DNA of 64,000 nt from Lepisosteus oculatus (taxonomy: Eukaryota > Chordata > Actinopteri > Semionotiformes > Lepisosteidae), in the NCBI RefSeq assembly GCF_040954835.1, contig NC_090709.1, positions 43,222,490-43,286,489 of the forward strand, in the 5' to 3' direction. A program made the translations under genes and the position numbers. The stretch's first letter is position 1, and each line of letters opens with the position of its first letter. This document shows, in pieces, positions 23,721-36,262 of this stretch. The notes under the pieces are model-generated. The model ran no database searches, was not told where the DNA came from, and saw only the letters and a list, made by a program, of their open reading frames with translations.

Positions 23721-26640
23721 ACGGAAAACAATTCAACAATAATACTTCACCAGGCTCTAATATCAATACTAGTAACTTTATAACAGTTCTCCTCTCTCAC
23801 TAGTAGGGTTGTGTGTTCATGCCCTGAGTGTGGCACAGGAGTGACAGTAACCTGACCTTGTGCTCGTGCTGGAGGTTGGTGATGGACTCGGGTACGAGAG
23901 CATAGTGCCAACAGCACACTGACCAGGTTCTTGTGGGCAAGAGACAGCAGGAGGTCAGGACACAGCCCTGAGGGTCATCCCCTGACACCCCAACAGGAGG
24001 AGTCCAGCTCTCCACCTGGCCCAGGGGCATCAGCAGCACTTCATCACCATCCTCACAGGTTCCAGCAGGCAGGGAGGAGGAGGAAGGCTGTCAGGACATC
24101 CTGTCCGTCTCCCCGAGACGACTCCTGCTCTGCCCCCTCGGAGTGTGTCAATCCCAGACTGGTCCGATCACATCCCTGCAGGATCAATGAAGACCAGCGT
24201 CACTTGTGAGGGAAATCCAGCGAAGGAGAGACTCACCTGCTCTGCACTTACCTTCCTCCTGCTGTGAGGACAGTGGCCCTGAGGTTCTCAATGGAGGCCC
24301 TGGCTCAACTCCCCCCCCCCCAATCACCAACAACAGGGCCCAGGGTTCGACTCCTGACCCAAGACTCGGCTCCCACAGCGAATCCCAGAGTCCAGGCCAG
24401 GACTGGGAGCAGACCGGTCAGGGGCGAGTCCAGGAGATCCACTTCAGACCTCTGCCGGCTCTCTTCCTGAAGAGCTTCCTGGGAACCTGCTGGAAGGCCC
24501 CTCTGAGACACCCGTCCACAAACACGACCCCATCAGCCCGCAGACACAATCATCACCAGCCCACTGCCTGCAGGTGCACCCCCATCCATCACGAGAACCC
24601 CAACCTGCCCTGGTCACTCCACACTCGCCATTTCACACCGACGTCTCGCACAATAACCGACATTCATGCAAAACTCCACCTGGTGTACAGAAGACACTGG
24701 TTCTGCCTGAAGCAACCTTATTAGCAAATACTAATATTTTAAATGAAATTTCCCCCTGAAGTAAGAAGAAACAGCACACATCTACAGCCTAGGTGTTGAT
24801 TTACAAGAGAAGCCTGTAAAACAAACCAGCAGGACTAAGCTGTGGATTGAAAATGACTCAAGACAGAAACAGAACTGAGAACAGTCCCTCTGTCTCAGCT
24901 ACACTCTCTCTGACTCTCGCTCATGTTAATGTGTATCAGAAAAACCCGTTTGTTGTTTTGAGAGGGTGTAACGTAGCGGCCCTGGCATAAATATTTTTCT
25001 TTTTGTTTAACAATATACAAATACTACACGAAATAAAATCTATTGCTTTCATCTTCCGGTTGTTTCTTTATCATATAAACAATTCACATTATGCCAGCAC
25101 AGATAACACCAACACGGTCTTTCAAAGAAATAATCACAGACCCGTTTTAATGATTACTTTAAGAGCAGCTGTGTGCATCTTTTGCTATTTAATGCTGTAA
25201 ACAAACATTACTTTCTATTATAAAGTCATTGGGTATTTTTTGTGGGTCAGTTTTATTATATTCAGGGTTAAAAACGTCATTTGACGACAAAAATATTTTC
25301 TTTGAAGTATTTAATGGGCTTTGAAACCTCATGTTAAAGCACCGGTTTATCACATAAAAAACAGAAACTGAACCAAACAATGGATTTGTGTATAAAACCG
25401 ACCCGAGCTGAACCATCAAGATATCGGATGTCTTTAAGAAGCACAGACACACACTGCTGGGTCTTTAACTTTAAACAGCCCACAACAGACACACCCGACT
25501 ACACGTGTGTATTTGCTTACAACGCGACGCTTCTCAGTTCCCCAAACAATTTGAAATCGTTTCTCAAAATAAACAGAAACGCCTCTAAACACGAACATTA
25601 ATTTTGTTTTCAAATCAATTCAACTATTTTGTAATAAACGAGTCAACACTGACAAAGGCACTTCAGACAGGAACTGCGCAACGGGCAAATAAAATACATT
25701 TTTACCCGCAAAATCATAACACCACCACGGACTAAACACCACAAAACAAGACTTTGCAGAACCGTGTTGTGTCACCAGACACAACCGCACAGAGCAAACG
25801 AACCTCTTTCACAGAAATATTCACCTCGCGTTTCAGTTTAAAACACGCCAAAGCACATCGCTCATTTATCAGCTTTCCAGCAAATGTTCCCTTAATCGCC
25901 CAAAAACGCTTCCCCTTACCTTGAAAACAACGTTTTAGAACAGTTTAAAACACGACAGAGCATATCGATAATTTATCGGTAACATTTAAAGCAAAGGTTT
26001 GCTAAAGGTGCATCGAAACGGTTTCCTTCACCTCGAAAAACCACCCGTCTGTTCTCGCAGTAAAATCAGCGCACCTGTTCGCTTGAACACACCTCACAGC
26101 CGGAATGACGACCAGCCCCTCCCACCGGCTCAAATAGCCCGGCTGTGGAAACCGCTCCTCTAATAGGTGGAAACCTTGTCACTCAGCGACCTCTGGCCAA
26201 TCAGAGACTGGTCTCCATCGCGCACCCGCCCGCTGTGCTTTCCCACCCTGTTTCTCATTAAGACCTCAGACCAGCTCACGGTCACCTGCACAGGTGCGAT
26301 GACAGGCTTATGCGGGTGTAGGCTCCAGGACAGAGACATTGAGGAAACACCAAAAACACAAACACACAGCAGCAGCAACAAGGAGTTAAATAACACACAT
26401 CTTAAAAAAGAGAGCATCGGTGTGAGTCGGTGGTGGGGTAGAGTTCAGAACTTGAGTCACTTGGGAGAAAACACAGAAACGTGCAAGTAAAAAAAAAGGG
26501 TAAAATCGCTTTTTTAACTTTAAACATTAAAATAAGCCCCATGTAGGACCAACAGTAGTGAGATACATCATCAAAATAATACATCAATTAAATCATCTAA
26601 GGGGGTCTCTTTAATTCAAGACCCAGCCAGGCCTGCACTC
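23721..26640. other. Stretch without a recognisable gene
   Basis: GC-rich until about 24700, then AT-rich. A two-copy tandem repeat of about 105 bp starts at about 25830 and 25935 (each begins cagtttaaaacacg). Each copy contains a sequence that, on the minus strand, resembles a splice donor (near 25918 and 26028). No exon can be named, so I treat these as chance. Confidence 0.45.
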
Positions 26641-27375
26641 AGCTCCCTTTAAGTGCCCAGCAGCCTGATCCGCTCCAGGTGTGACAGTGCTGTCAGTCAG
26701 ACTCCCAGTGCGCAGCAGTCTGATCCACTCCAGGTGCGACAGTGCTGTCAGTCAGACTCCCAGTGTCCAGCAGTCTGATCCGCTCCAGGTGTGACAGTGC
26801 TGTCAGTCAGACTCCCAGTGCGCAGCAGTCTGATCCGCTCCAGGTGTGACAGTGCTGTCAGTCAGATTCCCAGTGCGCAGCAGTCTGATCCGCTCCAGGT
26901 GTGACAGTGCTGTCAGTCAGATTCCCAGTGCGCAGCAGTCTGATCCGCTCCAGGTGTGACAGTGCTGTCAGTCAGACTCCCAGTGCGCAGCAGTCTGATC
27001 CGCTCCAGGTGTGACAGTGCAGCAGTCTGATCCGCTCCAGGTGTGACAGTGCTGTCAGTCAGACTCCCAGTGTGCAGCAGTCTGATCCGCTCCAGGTGTG
27101 ACAGTGCTGTCAGTCCGACTCCCAGTGCGCAGCAGTCTGATCCACTCCAGGTGTGACAGTGCTGTCAGTCAGACTCCCAGTGCGCAGCAGTCTGATCCGC
27201 TCCAGGTGTGACAGTGCTGTCAGTCAGACTCCCAGTGCGCAGCAGTCTGATCCGCTCCAGGTGTGACAGTGCTGTCAGTCAGACTCCCAGTGTACAGCAG
27301 TCTGATCCGCTCCAGGTGTGAAAGTGCTGTCAGTCAGACTCCCAGTGCGCAGCAGTCTGATCCGCTCCAGGTTTT
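26640..27375 (+). repeat. Minisatellite, 55-bp unit, about 14 copies
   Basis: The unit reads cagcagtctgatccgctcca, then ggtgtgacagtgctgtcagt, then cagactcccagtgcg. Copies are highly alike; one near 27021 is shortened to 33 bp. Differences are mostly single bases (cgcag/tgcag/tccag). Confidence 0.95.
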
Positions 27376-27826
27376 ACAGTGTTATCAAAGACTCAATCCT
27401 ATAAGAGCTCTTCAGGCATTCTGAATGTGTCACAGCCCTCTCACTGTCTAATTCTGAGCCTTTCACACACAAGCCCAACACTAGTGACACTGAGCCCAAC
27501 AGTTAATTTCCCAATCCCAGCTCCGCCCAACCACAGCCCTCATCCCACTACATTCAGAAACCCAGGATCCGTCTCACCACCACACTGCCCTGCAGGAGGA
27601 TCTGCCTCACTTCCCTGGAGGGGTGTCAACATCACACCTGCCTTCCCTGGGGGATGATGGAGGACCAGTTCCCCTCGGACAGGAGCTGGGCGCCCTGCGT
27701 GTGCGGTTCTGCAGGCTGGACGGCCATCAGGAGACGTGGAGAGACGCCACAGCCCCCCCGTCAGTCTCGTTTCCCCTGGACTCTGCCTCCTTCTGCAGCG
27801 CGAGTCTGCAGGGCGCCGCCGGGCTC

Positions 27827-28150
27827 CGAGCAGCAGGACTGGGAGTCTGGACAAGAGGACAGCGCCACTGGGCTCCGAGCAGCAGGACCGGGAGTCTGGA
27901 CGAGAGGACAGCGCCACTGGGCTCCGAGCAGCAGGACCGGGAGTCTGGATGAGAGGACAGCGCCGCTGGGCTCCGAGCAGCAGGACCGGGAGTATGGAAG
28001 AGAGGACAGCGCCGCTGGGCTCCGAGCAGCAGGACCGGGAGTCTGGACGAGAGGACAGTGACGCTGGGCTCCGAGCAGCAGGACTGGGAGTCTGGACGAG
28101 AGGACAGCGCCGCTGGGCTACTAGCAGCAGGACTGGGAGTCTGGACGAGG
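27827..28150 (+). repeat. Minisatellite, 49-bp unit, about 7 copies
   Basis: The unit runs gggctccgagcagcaggacc, gggagtctggacgagaggac, agcgccact. Because 49 is not a multiple of three, successive units are read in rotating frames. This produces long open frames on both strands (27736-28479 plus, 27540-28472 minus) that I judge non-coding. Confidence 0.92.
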
Positions 28151-28785
28151 GGACCACTCCCACTCTCCTCACGGAGGTCAAGACCACCGAGATCTCAGGG
28201 AGAGCGCGTCTGGCCCCTGGGGGCCGGGGTTCGAGTACAGAGCGGGCTCCCAGGCCCAGGTCTCCCAGGGGACCGACTCTTCTCGGCTCGGGGACAAGGG
28301 ACAGCGGCTCTCGGGCTCCCCCCCAGAGAGACCGGAAAACTGGGACTGGGAGCTTCCGAAATAAGAACGCCTTCCGGAGACAAAGGACAAACAAGCCTGT
28401 TGTGTCATGTTTTTTTTCATTTATTGAAAAATTAAAAAATACTGTACAAGGTCCAAACAGAACCGGCATCAATAAGTGATAAAAGTTAAAAGATTCTGAA
28501 CGAAGAACGAAGAGGTATCTGGAATATCACAGCAGCAGTGTTGCATATTCTGGAACATATTGTAAGTGCCTGCAGTGTGATAAACATTTACAACTTGGCT
28601 CATTCCATCTCCTGCTCTGAATCTGAATTTGATCAAGTCTCCATATTAAAGCAACATTTTTTATCTTGGGCACTTGTAAACACTGCCAGTGCACAAAGAC
28701 AGCGCTTGAGGAATAAAAGAACACCAGCAAGAGATTGCTGGTAGTTAATGGCTCATTGATGTCTTGGCCTCTTTGGCAAGGATCT

Positions 28786-28940
28786 GCTTCAACCACAGGG
28801 CTGGACAGCCTGTTCCCCACCCCCACCCCCCTCTGTGTACAGAAGAGCCTCCTGTCCTGACTGGAGGAGCTCACCCAGCTGTGTCTGGAGAGAAGACGGG
28901 GTATCGGCTTCAACCACACGGCTGGGCAGCTTGTTCCAAC
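28786..28940 (-). repeat. Dispersed LINE-3'-end fragment (family R), two partial units
   Basis: Contains, in reverse orientation, the block ggggtggggaacaagctgcc, cagccctgtggttgaagcc, ctctccagacacagctgggt. Translated on its sense strand it reads like the C-terminal tail of CR1/L2-type reverse transcriptases (GNKLPSPVVEADTLASLQTQL-like). Related copies lie at 32858-32965, 38400-38575, 43072-43165, 45775-45915 and 49378-49740. Confidence 0.75.
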
Positions 28941-29369
28941 CCGTAAAACAAGATTGTAAACTTAAAATCACAGTTCAACATCCCATTGGTCAATGTCTTT
29001 GGAACCGTAGCAACTTACAATTATAACATTCTCACAAAATTTTACAGAGACGTAGACAAAGAAAATAAAAACCACAATGAAAAACAAAGAAGTGCCCGAC
29101 TCCGTGACAGCAGAGCTGAAACCAGGTTTTAAACCCCAAATGGATCTGACAGCTTCCTCAGCAGAACTATGAACACTGAACACCTCACAGACTCAGTTCA
29201 GTGCACGAGTAGCCCTGTAGCTCCAGGAAATAGTTTTTCAAGAACACTTTTACTTCATCTAGGTCTGTTCTTCCCTTCATTACAACCAGTGAACATTTTC
29301 CTCAGTTTGCACAACAGCAAACTAAATGTAATACAATTTCAATGAATCTGTCATCCGAGCTGAATGTAT

Positions 29370-29880
29370 TGTTCAAGTTCATTGTCATTATACTCATATA
29401 CAGGTCTATGGTATAACGAAATGCTATTTAGCTAGCTCTCGGACGATAAGTAGTACAAACAAAACAACAATACAATTGTATAATACAATAAAACAAAGAC
29501 AGAGACATTAGGCAGTGTGCAACACATCAACAGAATGAAATAAAGGGATAGAAATGATGGGGAGTGAGCTTTTTGACATGTAAGGTAGAGGTAGATTTCA
29601 ATGTGTGTTTGAGTTTGTGGTAAGAGAGAAGGTACTGTGAGGTTCAGATCAGAGGTGAGAGAGGCTGGGAGTTTAGTAGTTTGATAGTGCAGGGATAAAA
29701 ACTGCTTCAGTTGCTGGGCGTACACACACAGCTTTGGCTGAGCCCAGTTTGTGTTCTCACTGCAACACAACAGAACGTACATCACCCCTGTGCAGGCATC
29801 GCTGCAACAGCTTCCAGTTGGTAACAGAATATAGCTTAAAATTGGTGTAAACTTCCCCAAATAATTTTCTATTACCCTAA
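29370..29880 (-). mobile_element. 3' end of a LINE-type retroelement, minus strand
   Basis: The reverse complement matches 9950-10420 block for block, ending in the same tgacaataaacttgaaca-type tail (seen here as tgttcaagttcattgtca). No reverse transcriptase is attached. Confidence 0.65.
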
Positions 29881-31832
29881 AATAATTAAAACACCAAAAG
29901 ACACCTTAAATATAAAATATATTGCACAAAAACAAAAATAAATATATATATAAAAAATATTAAATGGTTATGTTTTTCGTCACACTATAGGGGAAATCAT
30001 ATCTTGGCATCTAATCTTTTGGCAGTGTTATAATGAACAGCTGTTACCTGGCAGCAGGAGAATCGGATTTCCTGAACTGAATTAACAGGACAGGCCCTTA
30101 ATTACTGAACCGCCATTCGAACCCCTGATCAGCTTACAAGAAGTACCATTTTTGCAACCGCTGGTCTTTCGTGCATCCTTAAGATTAATGCCTTAGAAAA
30201 AATGTATAATGCTCAGTGATTACAGAACTCCCTACTTCCTTCTGCTAAAAAATCACCTTCAACTGCAGTTTCTAAATCTAGTTACTTTCAAATATAGTTT
30301 AATATTTTTATTGTCTTTTGTTTTACTTTTTCAGTAAAACAAATATTTTTCTAGTCCTGCATGTTTTCAGAAAACAGAAAAAGCGCTGCAGGGAACTGGG
30401 GGAGGTATTGAGCGTGACAGACCAGCGGATCTGAGGAAGTCAGGAGAAAGAGGCTTCGAGGGAGGAGAGCAAAAGTCGCTGTGGAGTCAGACTTGTCAGG
30501 GGGCAGAGTGTCGTACTGTGTCAGTGAATGGCACACCCTGTAGACCACCACAGACTCCTGCTGGGGTCTTCCCTCAGCACCGCGGGTCAGTCTGGGGACA
30601 GTGCAGAGCAGCTGCTGTTAACACAGGGAGCTGTGGACCAGAACACTGAGCAGAATACATAACACACCCCCAGCCTGAAGGGGTGTTCCTCAAGCACCTC
30701 CTACTGGATACGTACAGGAAAAACAATAAGTTATCAATACTGCATTATCGTTCTTCCTGAAGGACCCGAAGGTGCTTCACACATAGGAGGGCACTGTTCA
30801 CCCAAAAATCTCAGACTGTTCAAGCTCTGATCTGGACAGGAATGAGGTCAGGACACTGACTATGAATACTGCTCAGCTGTTTCTAATCAATACTCATAAG
30901 AATTGAAAAAATAATGTTGGCATTAATTGATTTTGTCTTTCCAAACAATCCCAGGGTGTTTCATGTGTAGGAGGGGACAGTTCAAGCTCAGATAAAGCCA
31001 GGACTCTGGGACAGTGGGACTCCACACCCCTGCTCCTACAATCACTGTCTCTGGGATCTTTAATTAAGCAGGTGGGACCTCAGCTGTAATCCTCCTTTGA
31101 TCTAGTTCTGACCTCCTACAGCTCAGTGTCCCTGGTCCTCTCTAGTACAGAAATGACATCAGGCAGAGTGCCGCCTACTGGTCCACCAGCACTAGGTGGT
31201 TTTTGTTACTGTGGTACGGGCTGGATCCAGCCTGGCCTGGCTCTCCACAGCCCAACTGAATCCAGCCCCCCTGTAGTAAGACTGCTCCCACAGGCAGCCC
31301 CACAGTGGGGAAACCAGAGAGTGGGCTCACTGGTAACCACAGCTGAGCTGCACTGTCTGTCCAGTAATAAGAGGAACACATGCACAAGCACAGAAAGCAC
31401 ATCGATTCACTTGACATCCGGAACAAAATCATAGCATTTTGATTCTGCCCTACATGGTACACGATGTGTCTCCCTTGTTCGACTATTTCAATGGGTCTCT
31501 GACTGTCCTGTAGGTGTTAATGAGGAGATACGCACAGAGGCAATGTGTCAGTCTTAAGGCACAGTGCTGTGTAACATACATTAATGCTCAAATGTCGATT
31601 AATGGTCTTTCACCTAACCTCTTTCTAGTGTAGAATATCACTTAATTACTGTAGAACAGCACCCAGTACTGAAATGTGTAATTAAGAGCACCAGTTGTGT
31701 GTTAAGGACAGATTCTACCGCTGTGCTGAGTGAGAGTGGGAGAGAACATACAAACTCAACACAGGGAGACCTACACTTGATCTCAGGAATGCACACATCA
31801 GGATTCTCCCCATCCCACTGTCAATGCTTAGT
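29881..31832. other. Stretch without a recognisable gene
   Basis: Related blocks near 30740-30850 and 30940-31030 (both with aggaggg/aggaggggaca and ctgttcaagctc-like words) suggest an old dispersed repeat. This stretch lies downstream of the minus-strand receptor at 31833 and may include its 3' UTR. Confidence 0.45.
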
Positions 31833-32857
31833 TTAACAGGACTCCTCCTGCTGGGATCCACCAGACTGGGGCTGGGCTGGAGACTGGGGGAACTGTGGTG
31901 TTACCAGAGGGTCTGCAGGCCCTGGGTCATCTGGGCGATTTCCAGCAGCTCCGTCTCCCAGCAGCTCCACATCAGGCCCAGGGGAACTCCGAGGCGATGG
32001 CCCTGCTCTGCTGGAGCCGTTAGCGCAGAAGGTTCTGAGACGCTGACCTAACCACAGGTGTCTGACCAGCCCAAATATAACCCCAGCAGCCACGAGCACA
32101 ACCAGGATACCGACAATCACAGGAGCCAGCTAAGTGACTTGGGGAGCCACCCAAGTGGAGTCAGAGTCTGGAAAACATCCAATAAACCTTAACAACCGAC
32201 TTCATGCAACAGACAGATTTAAGGACCAGGACGAGCATGTTTAACTACAGACAGCTGAGTAATTCAGAAACAGGACGGCGTTAACACATGCTCTGTCACA
32301 GCCTATTCTACAGCCTATTCTAATGTGCTCTGTCTCCTGTCCTACCTTCCACACGGACTCTCACAGTGCTGATGATCCTGTCGGTCCTGAGGTCCAGTAC
32401 TGTGTAAGAGCCCTGATCACTGAAGGAGACTCCAGACAGCTGGAAAGTCTTGTCCTGGACGGAGACTCTGGGATTGTAGAGCTGATTTGGGGTCACTATG
32501 CTCTTCTCTACAGCACACACTAGCACAGAGACTCCAGGGCCCTCAGGAGTAAACTGAACTTTCACAGCCTCCCTGGTGTAGAGACTGATGTTCAGAGGGT
32601 GTCCATCAGTGACAGTGACATTCTCTTCATGACCTGCACACAGAAAGGAAAAACTCCCAAGAGTGAGAAGAGTCAGGGCACGTCTTGTCCCATCACCCTC
32701 TCCTGTGCAGCACTACTGTAGGTCACGTGACAACGACCTCATCTGGGTCGAGCCCCAGACTCACAATGCAGCTCTGTAACAAACCCCACAGTTCACAATG
32801 TCAGATTAATCCCTTCACCCCCCTCACTTACTCTTAACCAGATTAATTTAAGGCCTT

Positions 32858-32965
32858 ATTCTGTACACAGAGGGAGGTGGGGGTGTGGAACAAGCTGCCC
32901 AGCCCTGTGGTTGAAGCCGATACCCTGGCTTCTCTCCAGACACAGCTAGGTGAGCTTCTTGAACC
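32858..32965 (+). repeat. Family R fragment in the V-C intron of receptor A
   Basis: Carries gtggaacaagctgcccagcc and ctctccagacacagctaggt, a copy of the LINE-3'-end fragment family. It lies in the intron between 32993 and 32633, antisense to the gene. Confidence 0.8.
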
Positions 32966-33354
32966 AAGCAGCTACTTCTTACCTCTCACAGACAGACGCA
33001 CATTCCCCAGGAATTCCATGTTTCTGTCCCGATCGATGTATTTGCACTCGTAGTTTTTCTCTTGAGCGAATGTCACGCCGTGCAGAGTCAGCGAGAGGTC
33101 ACCCTGTCCGACCTTCTCTCTGGAGACTTCAGCTGTGGTCTCGAACCCGGGGCCAGGGATGACCGATCCATTGAAGAACTCCAACACAGGATCTAAATCA
33201 TTGTCTGCCACTTGACGCCATGCTGCTCTCCAGAGGTGACTGCAGTGGTATCTTTCTTACAGGGCAACCTGACAGAGTCTCCAAATTTCACCGACACTGA
33301 GACAGGATCTGAGGAGACACAGCAGATACTGAGAGACACAGAGACAACTCGACA

Positions 33355-34665
33355 CCCCCTGGAGAGAGAGAGACACAGCGACACAACTAGACACCCCCTG
33401 ACAGACACACACTGGAGAGAGAGACACAGCGACACAACTAGACACCCCCTGACAGACACACACTGGAGAGAGAGACACAGCGACACAACTGGACACCCCC
33501 TGACAGACACACACTGGAGAGAGAGACACAGCGACACAACTGGACACCCCCTGACAGACACACACTGGAGAGAGAGACACAGCGACACAACTGGACACCC
33601 CCTGACAGACACACACTGGAGAGAGAGACACAGCGACACAACTGGACACCCCCTGACAGACACACACTGGAGAGAGAGACACAGCGACACAACTGGACAC
33701 CCCCTGACAGACACACACTGGAGAGAGAGACACAGCGACACAACTGGACACCCCCTGACAGACACACACTGGAGAGAGAGACACAGCGACACAACTGGAC
33801 ACCCCCTGACAGACACACACTGGAGAGAGAGACACAGCGACACAACTAGACACCCCCTGACAGACACACACTGGAGAGAGACACAGTGACACAACTAGAC
33901 GCCCCCTGACAGACACACACTGGAGAGAGACACAGTGACACAACTAGACACCCCCTGACAGACACACACTGGAGAGAGAGACACAGCGACACAACTAGAC
34001 ACCCCCTGACAGACACACACTGGAGAGAGACACAGCGACACAACTAGACACCCCCTGACAGACACACACTGGAGAGAGACACAGCGACACAACTAGACAC
34101 CCCCTGACAGACACACACTGGAGAGAGACACAGTGACACAACTAGACACCCCCTGACAGACACACACTGGAGAGAGACACAGCGACACAACTAGACACCC
34201 CCTGACAGACACACACTGGAGAGACACAGCGACACAACTGGACGCCCCCTGACAGACACACACTGGAGAGAGAGACACAGCGACACAACTAGACGCCCCC
34301 TGACAGACACACACTGGAGAGAGAGACACAGCGACACAACTAGACACCCCCTGACAGACACACACTGGAGAGAGAGACACAGCGACACAACTAGACACCC
34401 CCTGACAGACACACAGTGGAGAGAGAGACACAGCGACACAACTAGACACCCCCTGACAGACACACACTGGAGAGAGAGACACAGCGACACAACTAGACAC
34501 CCCCTGACAGACACACACTGGAGAGAGAGACACAGCAACACAACTAGACACCCCCTGACAGACACACACTGGAGAGAGACACAGTGACACAACTGGACAC
34601 ACCCTCACACACACACACTGGAGAGAGAGAGAGACAGACACAGCGACACAGCTAGACACTTCCTG
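33355..34665 (+). repeat. Minisatellite in receptor A intron 1, 49-51-bp unit
   Basis: About 26 copies of cacagcgacacaactagaca, ccccctgacagacacacact, ggagagagaga. Early copies are 51 bp, later ones lose two bases of the GA run (49 bp). Because 51 is 17 codons, the array stays open in several frames on both strands; these ORFs are artefacts. It fills almost all the intron between the signal-peptide exon and the V exon. Confidence 0.96.
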
Positions 34666-35589
34666 GAGAGGAACAGAAAAACACAACTCTACAGCACCTA
34701 TAACTGTGTGAGATACCAGACACACCCATACCTGTGCAAGATGGGTTAAAAATCAGACATTATTTTCTAGATATGATTTCAAAGCCCTTACCGTTCAGAA
34801 CACTCCCGACCAGAAACAACAGAAATGTTATCCTCTTCATGATTAAAGATCTGCAAAACAGACAGAGATACCGTAATGACAAGAGCAGAAGTCATGACGA
34901 CAGCAGAGGTGGCCCACAGTGATATACATCTTTCGTGGAGTGGGGTATTTTATTGAGAGTGTGGGGGTGATCAGGTCATGTCAGCCCACTGTCACAGCGT
35001 TAAGGCTCCTAATTTTAGCACTAATGGCCACCGCGCAGGTCAGTGAATGGACACCTCTCGTCACAGAACATAGATGCGAAAGCAAAATGGCAGGTGTGCA
35101 AATTCTTGATCGCAGAACAAACTTGATGTCTGAAGCTCTGTCTTTGCAAAAGGTGAACCCGAGTCAAATATACCAGCGCAGGGGTAGCGCCCCTGAAGAA
35201 GGAAATGATACCATAATACAAAATACATCAATAATACTTTGTACACAAAGAAAAATACGTTGAAAGTTACAAAAATGCTTCTTAACGTTTCGTACATATT
35301 TTTAAAAAATATTCCGCATGATGCCTTATTCGGTCTTCTCTTAAGGATATTATACGTTTCAGTAAGGACTGGTGGGGGTGCTGGGGGTGTTGTCTGTGTA
35401 ACTTCATTGGAGTTTGTTATCCTTCTCGGAAGTGGGAAACTGGTAGAGTTGGGAGTCGAGGGATCCGATGAGATTCGTTATAGAAGGAACACGAGGAGGA
35501 GCTGTTGCCCAGAAACATTCCTTCACTTTTTTGATGTTGTCAGCAAAGATAAACTGCAGACAGCAAAGAGGAAAAGATCATTATCCCTG

Positions 35590-35690
35590 TCTTTCTCACA
35601 ACTGAAGAGGGCTCCACAGATGAAACGCTGCCTTTCCTTTCCTCTCTTTTCAGCAGGGATAAACCTTTACTTGTTCCTTTCCAGCCTACG
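35590..35690 (+). mobile_element. Terminal fragment of a Penelope-like element
   Basis: Matches the 3' end of the element at 6840-6930: ggctccacagatgaaacgct against ggctccacggccgaaacatt, then a pyrimidine run and a variant of cagcatggaataaaccta, then acttgttcc. No coding part is present. Confidence 0.65.
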
Positions 35691-36014
35691 CCTGCTGGTG
35701 CAGCTGCCCACCTGATATATAACATCCCTCTAATCACAGCTATGAATGTCCACTGTGGGCATTTTCCCCTTGATTATTTATTCTGGCATTGAAGCACATT
35801 TTATGTCATGCAGAAGTGTCCCAAGCACTGAAAAAAACGTTTTTCATTCAGGAAGTGAGACAATCACTATGAACTGCAGTTAGCCTGCCCTGATCTAGGT
35901 TTCCTATATACTTGAACATGCCGTGTTCACAGGGTCGTATTTTAAAAACGGTACGGTAGATTTTCTGGTACTTCAGGGTTTTGACAGTCTGTTACACTGT
36001 GTCTCACACCTCGG

Positions 36015-36262
36015 TGTCAGAACTGTGAGACGTTTTTATAATCAGCAATCACAGTGCAAGTGCGCTTTTCCCAGTGCACGTTCGTGTTATTGTGAGTTTT
36101 TTTTAATTGGTTTGCGATTTTCTGAATATATTCCATACAAAAATACGACTTGGACAGTCGCTGTTTATTTGGATATTCCCTTTTCACCGAGGATATGTTC
36201 AGTAATCCATCCGGATTAGTACATTTAAAAATGACTGTAGAGCGAAAGGCGACATAACATCA
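36015..36262 (+). repeat. Dispersed AT-rich repeat, copy 2
   Basis: Copy of the 155-440 repeat in the same orientation, sharing the ordered landmarks listed there. Family unknown. Confidence 0.6.

Larger units (their letters stand above)
31833..34840 (-). pseudogene. IgSF receptor A: V domain, cysteine-less Ig domain, TM (probably a pseudogene)
   Basis: Minus-strand exons with consensus splice sites: 34840-34792 (signal peptide MKRITFLLFLVGSVLN), 33308-32993 (V-set domain), 32633-32346 (second Ig-like domain), 32167-31833 (transmembrane segment and tail). The junctions are all phase 1, the usual IgSF pattern. The V domain has both core cysteines (VRLPC and NYECKY) and WQ. The second domain lacks both: the B strand reads LNISL and the F strand SYTVLD. 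The TM is VIVGILVVLVAAGVIFGLV, followed by a proline-rich tail with no tyrosine motif. Two defects: the V exon is one base out of frame (316 nt where the phase needs a multiple of three) just after VKWQ, and a TAG (32132-32130) lies three codons before the TM. Related to receptor D at 54-56.5 kb. The V domain resembles B7/butyrophilin-type V-sets, but I cannot assign an ortholog. Confidence 0.75.

Noticed and set aside
25830-26040. Splice-donor-like sites in a two-copy tandem repeat
   Set aside because: No coding potential or matching acceptor exon could be named.
27540-28472. 310-codon minus-strand frame and overlapping plus-strand frames
   Set aside because: Driven by a GC-rich 49-bp minisatellite, no known domain, open on both strands.
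30060-30150. B-box-like ggttcgaat on the minus strand
   Set aside because: No A box, anticodon arm or acceptor pairing could be found around it.
33193-34725. Long cysteine/valine-rich frames on the minus strand and [12 protein letters not shown] frames on the plus strand
   Set aside because: The 51-bp unit keeps several frames open on both strands; real exon sequence is limited to 33308-32993 and 34840-34792.
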